Shown: piece after piece, positions 8,034-16,529 of the stretch | Numbering within the stretch: the stretch's first letter is position 1 | Layout: each line of letters opens with the position of its first letter | Made by a program: the position numbers and the translations under genes | Notes under the pieces: generated by a model | Database searches by the model: none | What the model was told of the DNA's origin: nothing | What the model saw: the letters and a program-made list of their open reading frames with translations, nothing else | Source: Bradyrhizobium lablabi | GTDB lineage: Bacteria; Pseudomonadota; Alphaproteobacteria; Rhizobiales; Xanthobacteraceae | Direction: 5' to 3' | DNA length: 64,000 bases | Assembly (NCBI RefSeq): GCF_900141755.1 | Contig: NZ_LT670844.1 | Location: 992,001 to 1,056,000, forward strand

Positions 8034-9392
8034 GTGATCCGGTTCAAGTCGATCATTTCCCGCATCGTGTTCCTGCATGTCGTCGCCGTCGTCATCACCT
8101 CCATTTTGATGTCGCTCGCGCTGTCATGGCTGTTGAGCTATGCGACCAACAACATTCACAACAAGGCGATGCAGGAACAAGCGGTTTCCGTCGGTGAACA
8201 CTTAAGGGCGCTGCCCGACGGCAGTCTCGAACTAAAACTTCCGCAGGACCTGCTTGGGCTCTATTCGCAGGCCTATGGGCGCTATTCCTATGCGGTGATC
8301 GATCGTCAGGGGAAAGTTTTGTTTTCCTCGCTCAGGGATCAAAGCGCCCTGTTTCCGGCCGACGCAGAATCCAGCGATGTCGAGTTCCTGCAGCAACGGC
8401 GTGGCGATGCCACCGTGTCCGGCGCCAGCATCAAGAAGACCGTCGGCGGCCAGACCGTCTGGATCCAGGCCGGCGAGGATCTCGCCAACCGCGATGTGCT
8501 GATCGACGATATCGTCGCTGATTTCTACAAGAATGTCGGATGGATTACGCTGCCCATCCTTCTCGTGCTGCTGATCGCGGATATCGCGATCTTCCGCCGC
8601 GCGCTGAAACCGCTGCGCGAGGCCTCCGAGATCGCCCGCGACATCGGACCGGCGCGTACCGGCCTTCGGCTGCCGACCGATGAGATTCCAGGCGAAGTGC
8701 GCCCGCTCGTCTCGGCCGTCAACCAGGCGCTCGACCGGCTCGAGGAAGGTTTCCGGATTCAGCGCGATTTCACCGCGGATGCCGCGCACGAGCTGCGCAC
8801 CCCCCTAAGCATCCTCCGGACGCGTCTGGATATTCTGAAAGACGAGAAGATGGGCCAGGCGTTACGCCAGGATGTCGACGGCATGGCGCATATCATCAGC
8901 CAATTGCTCGAGATCGCGGAACTGGACGCGTTCGTGGTCGACCCCAGCGAAAAAGCCGATCTTCGATCGGTCGCCGCAGAGGTCGCGGAGTTCGTCGCGC
9001 CGCTGGCGCTGGCGCAGGGCAAGGATATCGCGCTATTGGGCGCGACCGAGCCGGTCTGGGTCAAAGGCAGCCCGGAGATGCTGAACCGCGCCATCCGGAA
9101 TCTGGCGGAAAATGCCATCAACCATACCGCACCCGGAACGACCGTGGAATTCGTCGTCGAAGACAACGGCACGGTGAGCGTTTCCGATCACGGACCGGGG
9201 ATTGCCGAAGAGGAGCGGAACCTGATTTTTCAACGCTTCTGGCGGCGCGACCGCCGCAAGCCCGGCAGCACGGGCCTTGGCCTTTCCATCGTCCAGCGCA
9301 TCGCCGAATTACATCTCGCCAAGATCACCGTGGAAAATCGCTGCCCCACCGGCGCGCGCTTTTCGCTGAGATTCATGCCGTTGCGACCTTGA
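8034..9392 (+). CDS. Sensor histidine kinase partner of the adjacent response regulator
   Basis: A 452-residue membrane kinase starting at GTG one base after the response regulator stop. It has TM1 at about 13-35, a periplasmic sensor part to about 165, TM2 at about 168-187, then a HAMP-like linker. The dimerisation/phospho-acceptor box is ADAAHELRTPLSI with H252. The ATP-binding domain has the N-box (NLAENAINHT), G1 box (DHGPGIAEEE) and G2 box (GSTGLGLSIV). The architecture is that of CusS/CzcS-like kinases, in agreement with the neighbouring RND genes. The periplasmic part has no obvious cysteine or histidine cluster, so direct metal sensing is not shown by the sequence. Confidence 0.92.
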   Translation: MIRFKSIISRIVFLHVVAVVITSILMSLALSWLLSYATNNIHNKAMQEQAVSVGEHLRALPDGSLELKLPQDLLGLYSQAYGRYSYAVIDRQGKVLFSSLRDQSALFPADAESSDVEFLQQRRGDATVSGASIKKTVGGQTVWIQAGEDLANRDVLIDDIVADFYKNVGWITLPILLVLLIADIAIFRRALKPLREASEIARDIGPARTGLRLPTDEIPGEVRPLVSAVNQALDRLEEGFRIQRDFTADAAHELRTPLSILRTRLDILKDEKMGQALRQDVDGMAHIISQLLEIAELDAFVVDPSEKADLRSVAAEVAEFVAPLALAQGKDIALLGATEPVWVKGSPEMLNRAIRNLAENAINHTAPGTTVEFVVEDNGTVSVSDHGPGIAEEERNLIFQRFWRRDRRKPGSTGLGLSIVQRIAELHLAKITVENRCPTGARFSLRFMPLRP

Positions 9393-9427
9393 GAGACCGC
9401 CACAACACCATCGCGACAAGATTGCCG

Positions 9428-11221
9428 TCACGGAGCCCGCACACAGTCAGTGCCGATGTACAGGCGCTGGCCGTTCGCGGTGATCTCCTTGAGCGTTGGC
9501 TGGGCTGTTTCGAAATGACCAGCATGGATTGCATCGCGGACGCCAGAACAGTTCGCATTGAGGACCGCGCCCAAATAGCTCCAGGTCCCCTCGGTGAGCC
9601 CCTTCTTGAAGGCCGCGGCGACCCCGCCCGGACGATCGAAGAGCTGGACTTCCGGCTGTCCATCCCCATCAAGATCGGTCAGGATCGCGTCACACGGGGT
9701 GTCTGAGACGAGGCAGTTCGGAAGTTTCCACCGCGGCTGAAAGGCATTCCAGTCCTGCTGCACAAAACCTTCCGGCAACGTTGCGCCGATCGGGAAGATC
9801 ACCGTGATGTGGAGCCCTCGCTGGGCCGGCGTCGTTGGCGGCTGCGCCGCTGCCCGTGCTAGCTCCCAAGGGCTCTTGGCGTGCAGTGCCTGATTGGCGC
9901 GCTCGGCGATGACGGAGGCTTGAGGACCTTCCGTCCGGGCTGCGAGTTGCTCGAGGGCTTGTACGCCGTAGCGCCCTGCCCGATAGCGCAGAAAGCCGAA
10001 ATCGAAATGCTCCGGCTTCTCCGTCCCGGCTTGCAGCCGGCTCAACTGGTCCGCCACGGAGATTCTCGCGGGGTCGGCCACGGGTGTACTCAGCGCCAGG
10101 AGCACGCCGACGATGGCCAACGATGTGAAGATATTGGTGGGCTCGAGCCACGCCATCGACGTTGTCGAGCGCAACGCCGCGAACAAGTAGCCGAGCCCAT
10201 AGCACGCGGCGACGATGACGCAGGCGAGCGCGGTGATCCGCTCCGGCGTCCAGCCATATTGGGCAATGCGCAGCATCACCCCATAGGCCGCGAGCGCAAC
10301 CAGCGGCACCAGCACGAACGCGGCAAGCCGGCTCGCATACCGCAATATGGCGACGGCGCGGGTCTCGGCCCGCCCATCCTGATAGGCCGCGTTGACGAGA
10401 AAGACCAGCGCCGCGGCCGCAACGAGCAGAATGCTGGCTGCACGCCGCGTACTCCAGAGCGGAGTGAGACCGGTAAACAGCAGCGCCACGACGAAGGCCG
10501 CGCCCAACAGCGCCATCAATGGCAATAGCCATGACAACAGGATCAGGGCAAGCGTCCGAGCGCCCTGGACGATGTTGGCGCGCACATCGGTGACATGGAT
10601 GGCGTAGCTGAACGCCAGCGCGGTTACGGGAATCGAAAATGTCGTCCGCTTGATCAGCTCCGCGAGAAATTCGATCTTGATCAGACGAAACAGTTCCGCC
10701 CCGAGGAACAGCAATCCCCAGAACAGGCTGACGAAGCCCACCGCCAGCACGAATTGCACGCCGTGCTTCCAGGCGATGTCGAAATGGGTCGGATAGCTGG
10801 CAATCAGCTTGCGGTCGGCTTCGCCCGATATGGTCAAAGTGTGGATGATGAACAGAATAGATGCCAGCGACCACCACATGACCCAAGACGGGAGGATAGG
10901 CATCAGACCTGTCGTTACGACGGAAATTCCCACAACAGAAACCGAATTGCGAAAGATGTCATATGTCGCAAGCCCGGCGCACAATAGCGTCGCGACCACC
11001 GCCCAGGCCGCCAAGGTGCGCAACCGAAGATGACCGAGGGCGGATATGACGATCAAGGGGACAAAGGTCGCAATAGTGGCAAGTGGCGCGAAAACAAGCC
11101 CGTCGGTGGCCGGCCATGTCTTATGCTCGGACGCCTGATAGAGCATCAGCAGCGCTACGCCCTGCAGCAAGCCAATGGCCAGACGTATCACTGGCGTCGA
11201 TATCCCCACCACACTAGCCAT
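9428..11221 (-). CDS. DUF4153-type integral membrane protein
   Basis: A 597-residue protein. About the first 390 residues consist of roughly ten or more hydrophobic helices, followed by a soluble C-terminal part of about 190 residues with an acidic LTDLDGDGQPEVQLF segment reminiscent of an FG-GAP/EF-hand-like loop. The membrane part fits the DUF4153 family, whose function is not established. It is convergent with the sensor kinase gene (35 bp apart) and appears to be a single-gene unit. The ATG at 11221 is close to the first helix. Confidence 0.75.
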   Translation of the reverse strand: MASVVGISTPVIRLAIGLLQGVALLMLYQASEHKTWPATDGLVFAPLATIATFVPLIVISALGHLRLRTLAAWAVVATLLCAGLATYDIFRNSVSVVGISVVTTGLMPILPSWVMWWSLASILFIIHTLTISGEADRKLIASYPTHFDIAWKHGVQFVLAVGFVSLFWGLLFLGAELFRLIKIEFLAELIKRTTFSIPVTALAFSYAIHVTDVRANIVQGARTLALILLSWLLPLMALLGAAFVVALLFTGLTPLWSTRRAASILLVAAAALVFLVNAAYQDGRAETRAVAILRYASRLAAFVLVPLVALAAYGVMLRIAQYGWTPERITALACVIVAACYGLGYLFAALRSTTSMAWLEPTNIFTSLAIVGVLLALSTPVADPARISVADQLSRLQAGTEKPEHFDFGFLRYRAGRYGVQALEQLAARTEGPQASVIAERANQALHAKSPWELARAAAQPPTTPAQRGLHITVIFPIGATLPEGFVQQDWNAFQPRWKLPNCLVSDTPCDAILTDLDGDGQPEVQLFDRPGGVAAAFKKGLTEGTWSYLGAVLNANCSGVRDAIHAGHFETAQPTLKEITANGQRLYIGTDCVRAP

Positions 11222-11464
11222 ATCCTACCTCCACCCCGGCGATCGCGCCTCACCAACCGGGCGCAAACTGCCGCCTCACATAGAGGATGAGACCGGTGTA
11301 GGCTGAAGGATTTTCTGAGGATTTATTTTTTGTTGCACGTGCAGAGCGACGAATATTGGCTCCATCTGGCCACGAAAGACGTCCTCATTTTTGGCCGCAA
11401 GTAGGCGCAGCCGCCTAAGCTGATCGGTGTCGTGCAGCCGCGTATCCGCGGCAAGATCGAGCTA

Positions 11465-11677
11465 TCAAGACGGAGAATCGGCTTCCCTGATCTGAATTCG
11501 GTCGGCATGCAGCGACCACTCGCAGAGCGACTCGGTTTCGCAGAATTTTATCTTTGCCAGTTCGGTCGCCTGGCCCTCGTTCGAGGCGTCGACTTCCAGC
11601 GAGCGCTGGCAGATTTCGATCTCCCGGCCGTTTCCGCCGAGCACATCCTTCATGAAGCGTACGACAAACCGTGACAT
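11465..11677 (-). CDS. Small conserved-looking soluble protein, 70 residues
   Basis: The protein starts MSRFVVRFMKDVLGGNGREI at the ATG at 11677, preceded by GGAGGAGGGTGTC, a very strong ribosome site. The frame is open upstream to 11812 but without a site. It contains two cysteines (EICQRSL and IKFCETESL) and an alternating charged/hydrophobic pattern, suggesting a compact alpha/beta fold. I do not recognise a named family; proteins like it appear as hypothetical genes in Bradyrhizobium. No operon partner is evident. Confidence 0.7.
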   Translation of the reverse strand: MSRFVVRFMKDVLGGNGREIEICQRSLEVDASNEGQATELAKIKFCETESLCEWSLHADRIQIREADSPS

Positions 11678-11821
11678 GACACCCTCCTCCCGCGTGCGTA
11701 ACGCCAAGACAGGCCCATATAACTTTATCGCGTGGAAATTGTTTTGACCGGGATCAAAGCCGCGCCGGTGATCGCGCGGGCTGAACTTACGGCGTTTCCG
11801 CCATAATACCAATACTGATTT

Positions 11822-11929
11822 TTAGGCGCCGGCGGCCGGCAGGCTGGCAGCTGCGATGGCAACGATCAAAGCCAAACGGCGTCCTAAGCGGGACGGCGTG
11901 GCACGCAGCAATGAACGTAACTGTTGCAT
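11822..11929 (-). CDS. Possible tiny exported peptide, 35 residues
   Basis: ATG 11929 to TAA 11822 encodes MQQLRSLLRATPSRLGRRL followed by a hydrophobic ALIVAIAAASLPAAGA end. This is an arginine-rich head plus a signal-like core with nothing after it. The ribosome site is weak (AGGA one base from the ATG, GGAA about ten bases away). It could be a tiny membrane peptide, a decayed gene start, or chance. About 210 bp between it and the next gene hold nothing else that I can identify. Confidence 0.25.
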   Translation of the reverse strand: MQQLRSLLRATPSRLGRRLALIVAIAAASLPAAGA

Positions 11930-12142
11930 ATCCTAGAGTTCCTGGCGCCGGCGGAACTTCGGTCCGCGAACGATGGCGCTAGCGGCAACATGATCCCGCC
12001 CAGGGGGCATGTCGAGATCGCCGCGAAAATAGCAACGCGGCCATTGTCCGGCCGCTCGGCGGCAGTGGTTTTGTTGCCTTTACCAGACCGGCCGCGGTCG
12101 AAATTTTCTACGCCAAAATTAACCGCGCGGCGTCCCGATCCG

Positions 12143-13195
12143 CTAATCCCCCGGCGCGAACCCAAAAGTCCGCTCAAAGCGCCTGGCATAAGCAGGCCAG
12201 ACCTCGGGGTTGATGATGCGCGGCGGCCGCTTGCCGTCCAATGCGTCGAGCATTTGCTCGGCGGCGATCCGGCCCATATTGGCGCGTGCTTCCGTCGTGA
12301 CCCCTGCGGTATGCGGGCTCGCCAGCACATTGTCGAACTGCAACAGGGGATGGTCCGGCGGCGGCGGCTCCTTGGCCCAGACGTCGAGCCCCGCGCCCGC
12401 GATGCGCTTGTCGCGCAGCGCATCGGTCAGCGCGGTCTCGTCGTGGATGAAGCCGCGCGCGGTGGTGATGAAATAGGCGTGCCTCTGCATCAGCGCGAAT
12501 TCGCGCGCGCCGATCATGCCGCGGCTCTCTTTTGTCAATGGACAGGAGATCGACACGTAATCTGCGCGGCGCAACAGCTCGTCGAGCTCGACCTTCTCGC
12601 CGCCACGCGCCGCCATTTCCGCCGCCGAGAGATAAGGATCATAGGCCAGCACCTTCATGCCGAGCAGGCCGTTGCAAAGCGCGGCGATGCGGCGGCCGAC
12701 ATTGCCAAGCCCGACAATGCCGATGGTCTTGCCCTGCACCTCGGTGCCCATCAAGGCGTTGCGGTTGACATTCGCCTCGCGCCGCAAGGTCCGGTCGGCC
12801 TGGATGATGCGCTTCGACAGCGTGAGCAGCATCGCCAGCGCATGTTCGGCCACCGAATGCGCGTTGCCGCCGGATTGATTGACGACCAGAACGCCCGCCG
12901 CCGTGCAAGCCTCGACATCGACGGGATCGTAGCCCGCGCCATTGCTGGACACGATCAAAAGGTTGGGCGCCCGCGCCAGTAGGTCGCGATGGACATGAAA
13001 ATGGCTCGCGAGCTCATCGCGCGCCGCACCGATCTGATAGGCATGAGCGGCGGCGAGGATCGGCGCCGAGACTTCCTCCGGGCTTTCATTCTCAAGCCGG
13101 TCGAGCCGCACGTCGGGCCGCGCCCGCAGGATGTCGGCATAAATCTCGTTCGCCAGATATTTGACGTAGAACACACGCTTGTTGTTGACGGACAT
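12143..13195 (-). CDS. D-2-hydroxyacid dehydrogenase (NAD-dependent)
   Basis: A 350-residue member of the D-isomer-specific 2-hydroxyacid dehydrogenases. It has the nucleotide-binding GIVGLGNVGRRIAA loop near residue 160, and the catalytic set R in ITTARGFIHD, E in DVWAKEPPPP and H in ASPHTAGVTT. It would interconvert a 2-oxo acid and a D-2-hydroxy acid. It is the last gene of a tight minus-strand set (dehydrogenase, lactonase-like hydrolase, TctC-type binding protein) under a GntR regulator, opposite a ThDP decarboxylase pair. That context points to a catabolic route through a 2-oxo acid rather than a biosynthetic role such as serine synthesis. The substrate is unknown. Confidence 0.88.
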   Translation of the reverse strand: MSVNNKRVFYVKYLANEIYADILRARPDVRLDRLENESPEEVSAPILAAAHAYQIGAARDELASHFHVHRDLLARAPNLLIVSSNGAGYDPVDVEACTAAGVLVVNQSGGNAHSVAEHALAMLLTLSKRIIQADRTLRREANVNRNALMGTEVQGKTIGIVGLGNVGRRIAALCNGLLGMKVLAYDPYLSAAEMAARGGEKVELDELLRRADYVSISCPLTKESRGMIGAREFALMQRHAYFITTARGFIHDETALTDALRDKRIAGAGLDVWAKEPPPPDHPLLQFDNVLASPHTAGVTTEARANMGRIAAEQMLDALDGKRPPRIINPEVWPAYARRFERTFGFAPGD

Positions 13196-13210
13196 TTTTC
13201 GATGCGACTT

Positions 13211-14095
13211 TCAGTTCGGGAAATCGTAGAGCTTGGCGGGATTGGCGACGAGGATGCGGTGCTGGGCCGACTGGTCCGGCGTCCAGGCCTGAAACAATTC
13301 GAACAAATGTCCGGCGTCCGGCATCTCGCCTTCGACGCGGGGATGCGGCCAGTCGCCGCCCCATACCAGCCGTTCCGGATTGGCCCGTACCAGCGCCTCA
13401 TGAAACGGCCGCGCGTCGGGATAATCGGGCGCGTCGCGGCTGAGGCGATGGGCGCCGGACAATTTCGCCCAGCACCAGCCCTCGCCGACCGCACCCAGCA
13501 GGCTCTGGAAGCCTGCCGTCGCCGTGCCGGCGCGGGCGTCGGTGCGGCCCATATGGTCGATCACGACCGGCAGGCCGAGAGCTTTCAACACGGGTATCGT
13601 CTCAGGCAAATCCTTCACATCGATCCAGAGCTGAAGGTGCCAGCCGAGTTCGGCCATGACCGGCGCCAGCGTTTGCGCCGCCGTCAGCGGCACGCCGCCG
13701 CGATAATGCAATTGCCCGTGGCGGAAAAAATGATTGAAGCGCAAGCCGCGGACGCCGAGACGGTCCCATTCGCGCAAGGTCGCCGTCGCGATGTCGGCAT
13801 CCGCCACCGCGACGCCGCGCAACCGGTCGGGCCGGCGCGCAAGCGCATCGAGCATGGCGGAATTGTCGCGGCCATGCGCGCTGCCTTGCACCAACACGCC
13901 GCGCGCGAATCCGATTCGATCGAGCATGCCCAGATATTTTTCGAGCGGCGCGTCGGGCGGCGTATAGCTGCGGTCGTCGGCATACGGAAATCGCGCCGCG
14001 GGGCCGAACACATGGGCGTGCGTATCGCAGGCATTCGGCGACGGCGGAACTTTGGGCCGTGTTACGTCGCGGGGAGGCAGACAAGCGGGGATCAT
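13211..14095 (-). CDS. Amidohydrolase-family hydrolase, LigI-like (2-pyrone-4,6-dicarboxylate lactonase type)
   Basis: A 294-residue TIM-barrel hydrolase. The N-terminal block CDTHAHVFGPAARFPYADD contains the HxH metal/catalytic motif, and FARGVLVQGSAHGRDNSAML follows. This whole start closely resembles 2-pyrone-4,6-dicarboxylate lactonase (LigI). Later come VIDHMGR and the terminal catalytic aspartate in VWGGDWPHP. It therefore probably hydrolyses a lactone or related cyclic acid. The gene starts 4 bp after the binding-protein stop and ends 15 bp before the dehydrogenase, so the three genes are co-transcribed. No ring-cleavage genes are nearby, so the true substrate may differ from the pyrone. 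Confidence 0.83.
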   Translation of the reverse strand: MIPACLPPRDVTRPKVPPSPNACDTHAHVFGPAARFPYADDRSYTPPDAPLEKYLGMLDRIGFARGVLVQGSAHGRDNSAMLDALARRPDRLRGVAVADADIATATLREWDRLGVRGLRFNHFFRHGQLHYRGGVPLTAAQTLAPVMAELGWHLQLWIDVKDLPETIPVLKALGLPVVIDHMGRTDARAGTATAGFQSLLGAVGEGWCWAKLSGAHRLSRDAPDYPDARPFHEALVRANPERLVWGGDWPHPRVEGEMPDAGHLFELFQAWTPDQSAQHRILVANPAKLYDFPN

Positions 14096-14099
14096 CGTC

Positions 14100-15071
14100 T
14101 CATTCCGCCTTCATGCCGGCGGCCTTGATGATCGGGCCCCATTTTTCGTAATCGGCGTGAATCTTCTGGTCGAATTGCTGCGGTGTGCTGCCGATCGGCG
14201 ACGCCCCGAGTTTTGTCAGCCGCGCCTTCATCTGGTCTGTATTCAAGGCCGCGACAAAATCATGCGCGAGTTTTTCGACGAGGTCGGCCGGCATGCCGGC
14301 CGGTCCGAGCAAGCCCCACCACACTTCGGTGTCATAGCCCGGCACGGTCTCTGCCATGCTCGGCACGTCGGGCAAAAACGACGCGCGCGAGGCGGTGGTG
14401 ACGGCGAGCGCGCGGACGGCGCCGGCTTGAAGCTGCCCGACCGATTCCGGCCCGTTGTTGAACGACATCGGAATTTGCCCGCCCAGGAGGTCATTGATCG
14501 CCGGCACGCCGCCCTTGTAGGGGATGGCATTGATGTCGATTTTCGCCAGACCCTTCAGGAGCTCGCCGGCCAGATGCGTCGATGTTCCGTTGCCGGCATG
14601 GCCGAAGGCGAGGCTCCCCGGCTTGGCGCGCGCCTGCGCGATCATGTCGGCCAGCGTCTTGAACGGAGAATCGGCCTTCACCAGGAGGATATTGGGAGAC
14701 GAGGCCAAAAGCGTAATCGGGGTGAAATCCTTGAACGTGTCGTAGGGCAGTTTCTCATACAGGAACGGATTGGTGGCGTGGCCGCTGGCGACGACGATCA
14801 GGGTATGGCCGTCGGGCGCTGAACCCGCGAGCGCCTGCGACGCCACCACCCCACCCGCGCCCGGCCGGTTCTCGATGACGACGCCCTGGCCCCATTGTTT
14901 GGAGACCACCTCGCCCAGCGTGCGCGCCAGGATGTCGACGGCGCCGCCGGCGGAATAGGGCACGTAAATATGCACAGGCTTTGACGGAAATCCGCTCTGC
15001 GCTGACGCCGCGCCTGAGGTCAGCACCGCAGCCGCGACAACCGCACACATCCCCAACCATTTGCCCATCAT
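14100..15071 (-). CDS. Tripartite tricarboxylate transporter-type (Bug/TctC) substrate-binding protein
   Basis: A 323-residue periplasmic binding protein with a signal peptide (about 24 residues, cleavage after ASAQ). The signature segments are FPSKPVHIYVPYSAGGAVDI, the GxGG-type loop in ENRPGAGGVVASQALA, and the central HLAGELLKG and PYKGG. Such proteins capture carboxylates for TctAB permeases or act in signalling; no TctAB genes are present here. It heads the operon with the lactonase-like enzyme and dehydrogenase, and probably binds the pathway's entry substrate. Confidence 0.9.
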   Translation of the reverse strand: MMGKWLGMCAVVAAAVLTSGAASAQSGFPSKPVHIYVPYSAGGAVDILARTLGEVVSKQWGQGVVIENRPGAGGVVASQALAGSAPDGHTLIVVASGHATNPFLYEKLPYDTFKDFTPITLLASSPNILLVKADSPFKTLADMIAQARAKPGSLAFGHAGNGTSTHLAGELLKGLAKIDINAIPYKGGVPAINDLLGGQIPMSFNNGPESVGQLQAGAVRALAVTTASRASFLPDVPSMAETVPGYDTEVWWGLLGPAGMPADLVEKLAHDFVAALNTDQMKARLTKLGASPIGSTPQQFDQKIHADYEKWGPIIKAAGMKAE

Positions 15072-15152
15072 CCCACTCCCTTACAGTTTTTTTGCCGTCT
15101 ATATCTTGATCTTGTCCCGGTTCGCGAACCGCATTCCCGGAGTCTCCGCCCC

Positions 15153-15824
15153 TCATCCCATTCCTGCATTCAACGCGATCGCCTGTTTCAGCGCTGCAAT
15201 CACGCCGTCCATGTGCCGCAGCATCGCGGCTTCGGCGGCCGTCTCGTCACCAGCACAGATCGCTGCAACGATTGCTGCATGCTCCTGCACCGACGCCTTG
15301 GCCCTGCCGGGCAGCAGGATGGCACGGTATTGCTGTCGAACGATCTGCGATTTCAACGTCTCCAGCAATCTCGCCACCGTCTTATTGCCGGCGATGCGTT
15401 GAATCTCCGCATGAAGCTGTCCGTTCAGCCGCGACACCTGGATGAAGTCTGATGCGGCATAAGCCTTCCGCATGCTGGTAACGATCTTGCGCAGACTAAT
15501 GGCATCCGCTTTGCCGGCACACGCGGCAGCCTGCCGTGCGACGACGCCTTCGAGCGCACGTCGCGCGTCGGCGATTTCCATCGCTTCGATATCGGAGACC
15601 AGGCGGACACGCGCGCCGCGATTGCGCTCGCGAATGACGAGGCCTTCCTGGTCCAGCATCGCCAGCGCGATCCGGACGTTGGCGCGGTTGGTTTGCAGCA
15701 CTGTCGCAAGGTCCACCTCGACCAAACGCTCGTTGGGCACGAACCGTCCGGTCGCAATGAACTCACGCAGGCGCACCGCCACATCGCCCTGGTCATTCTG
15801 CTTGGGTACGTGCGCCTCCATCAA
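15153..15824 (-). CDS. GntR-family transcriptional regulator with FCD domain
   Basis: A 223-residue regulator. The N-terminal winged helix is present, with VDLATVLQTNRANVRIALAM as the recognition-helix region. It is followed by an all-helical FCD ligand domain with the metal/ligand-type residues in DARRALEG, LNGQLHAEIQ and QEHAAIVAAI. It lies between the minus-strand catabolic operon, which it precedes on the same strand by about 80 bp, and the divergent decarboxylase genes, so it probably controls both. A 12-bp palindrome lies in the divergent spacer. Confidence 0.87.
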   Translation of the reverse strand: MMEAHVPKQNDQGDVAVRLREFIATGRFVPNERLVEVDLATVLQTNRANVRIALAMLDQEGLVIRERNRGARVRLVSDIEAMEIADARRALEGVVARQAAACAGKADAISLRKIVTSMRKAYAASDFIQVSRLNGQLHAEIQRIAGNKTVARLLETLKSQIVRQQYRAILLPGRAKASVQEHAAIVAAICAGDETAAEAAMLRHMDGVIAALKQAIALNAGMG

Positions 15825-15884
15825 CCACCGCTTACGAAATTGTCAGCCTTGACGCCCCGCGGCGCCCGACATTTAATGTCCAAT

Positions 15885-15896
15885 ATTGTTAACAAT
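15885..15896. promoter_or_regulatory. Palindrome ATTGTTAACAAT in divergent spacer, candidate GntR operator
   Basis: A perfect 12-bp palindrome, AT-rich in a GC-rich setting. It lies about 61 bp from the GntR start and 91 bp from the decarboxylase start. Its position and FCD-type symmetry fit the adjacent regulator, but no second site was found. Confidence 0.45.
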
Positions 15897-15986
15897 CTTG
15901 TTGATCAGGTCAAGTCTGACTGCTACGGATACAACCGTCAGCAATGACGCGCTGCGACGCCGAACGCCTATCAAAGGGAGCGACTA

Positions 15987-16529
15987 ATGACGGCTGCCGG
16001 GGAACAAACCTCGACCCGAAGCTGGCACGAGGTGGTGCTGCAAACGCTGAAGCGCAACGACATCCGCCTCGTGCCCTATGTTCCCGATCGTGTGCTGACC
16101 GCGCTGATCAAGAACATTCACGCCGATCCGTTCTTCACGACCTTCCCCACCGCGCGCGAAGAAGAAGCGGTCGGCATCGTCTCCGGCGCCTGGATGGGCG
16201 GGTTGAAGGGCGCCGTCCTGATGCAGACCTCCGGCTTCGCCACGCTCGCCAACGTGCTGGCCTCGCTCGCGATCCCCTATCAGATCCCGCTGATCATGTT
16301 CGTGTCCGAACGCGGCACGCTCGGCGAATTCAACTACGGGCAGTCGCTGGTTTGCCGCACCATGCGGCCGGTGCTCGATTCGCTCGCCATGGAACATCAC
16401 ACCATCACCCGGCTTGACGAGTTCGAGTTCATCGTCGATCGATCGATCAAGCAGGCTATCACCACGCAGGCGCCGGTGGCGCTGATCCTGTCGCCGCTTT
16501 TGACCGGCGGCAAAGTGTTTGACAAGTGA
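15987..16529 (+). CDS. ThDP-dependent decarboxylase, alpha (PYR) subunit, ComD-like
   Basis: A 180-residue protein matching the N-terminal pyrimidine-binding half of sulfopyruvate/phosphonopyruvate decarboxylases. The activating glutamate is in TAREEEAVGIVSGAWMGG, followed by LMQTSGFATLANVLASLAIP and MFVSERGTLGEFNYGQ. It overlaps the beta gene by 4 bp (ATGA), so the two subunits are translationally coupled. Family members remove CO2 from sulfopyruvate or phosphonopyruvate; other 2-oxo acids are possible. GGGAG before the ATG supports the start. Confidence 0.85.
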   Translation: MTAAGEQTSTRSWHEVVLQTLKRNDIRLVPYVPDRVLTALIKNIHADPFFTTFPTAREEEAVGIVSGAWMGGLKGAVLMQTSGFATLANVLASLAIPYQIPLIMFVSERGTLGEFNYGQSLVCRTMRPVLDSLAMEHHTITRLDEFEFIVDRSIKQAITTQAPVALILSPLLTGGKVFDK

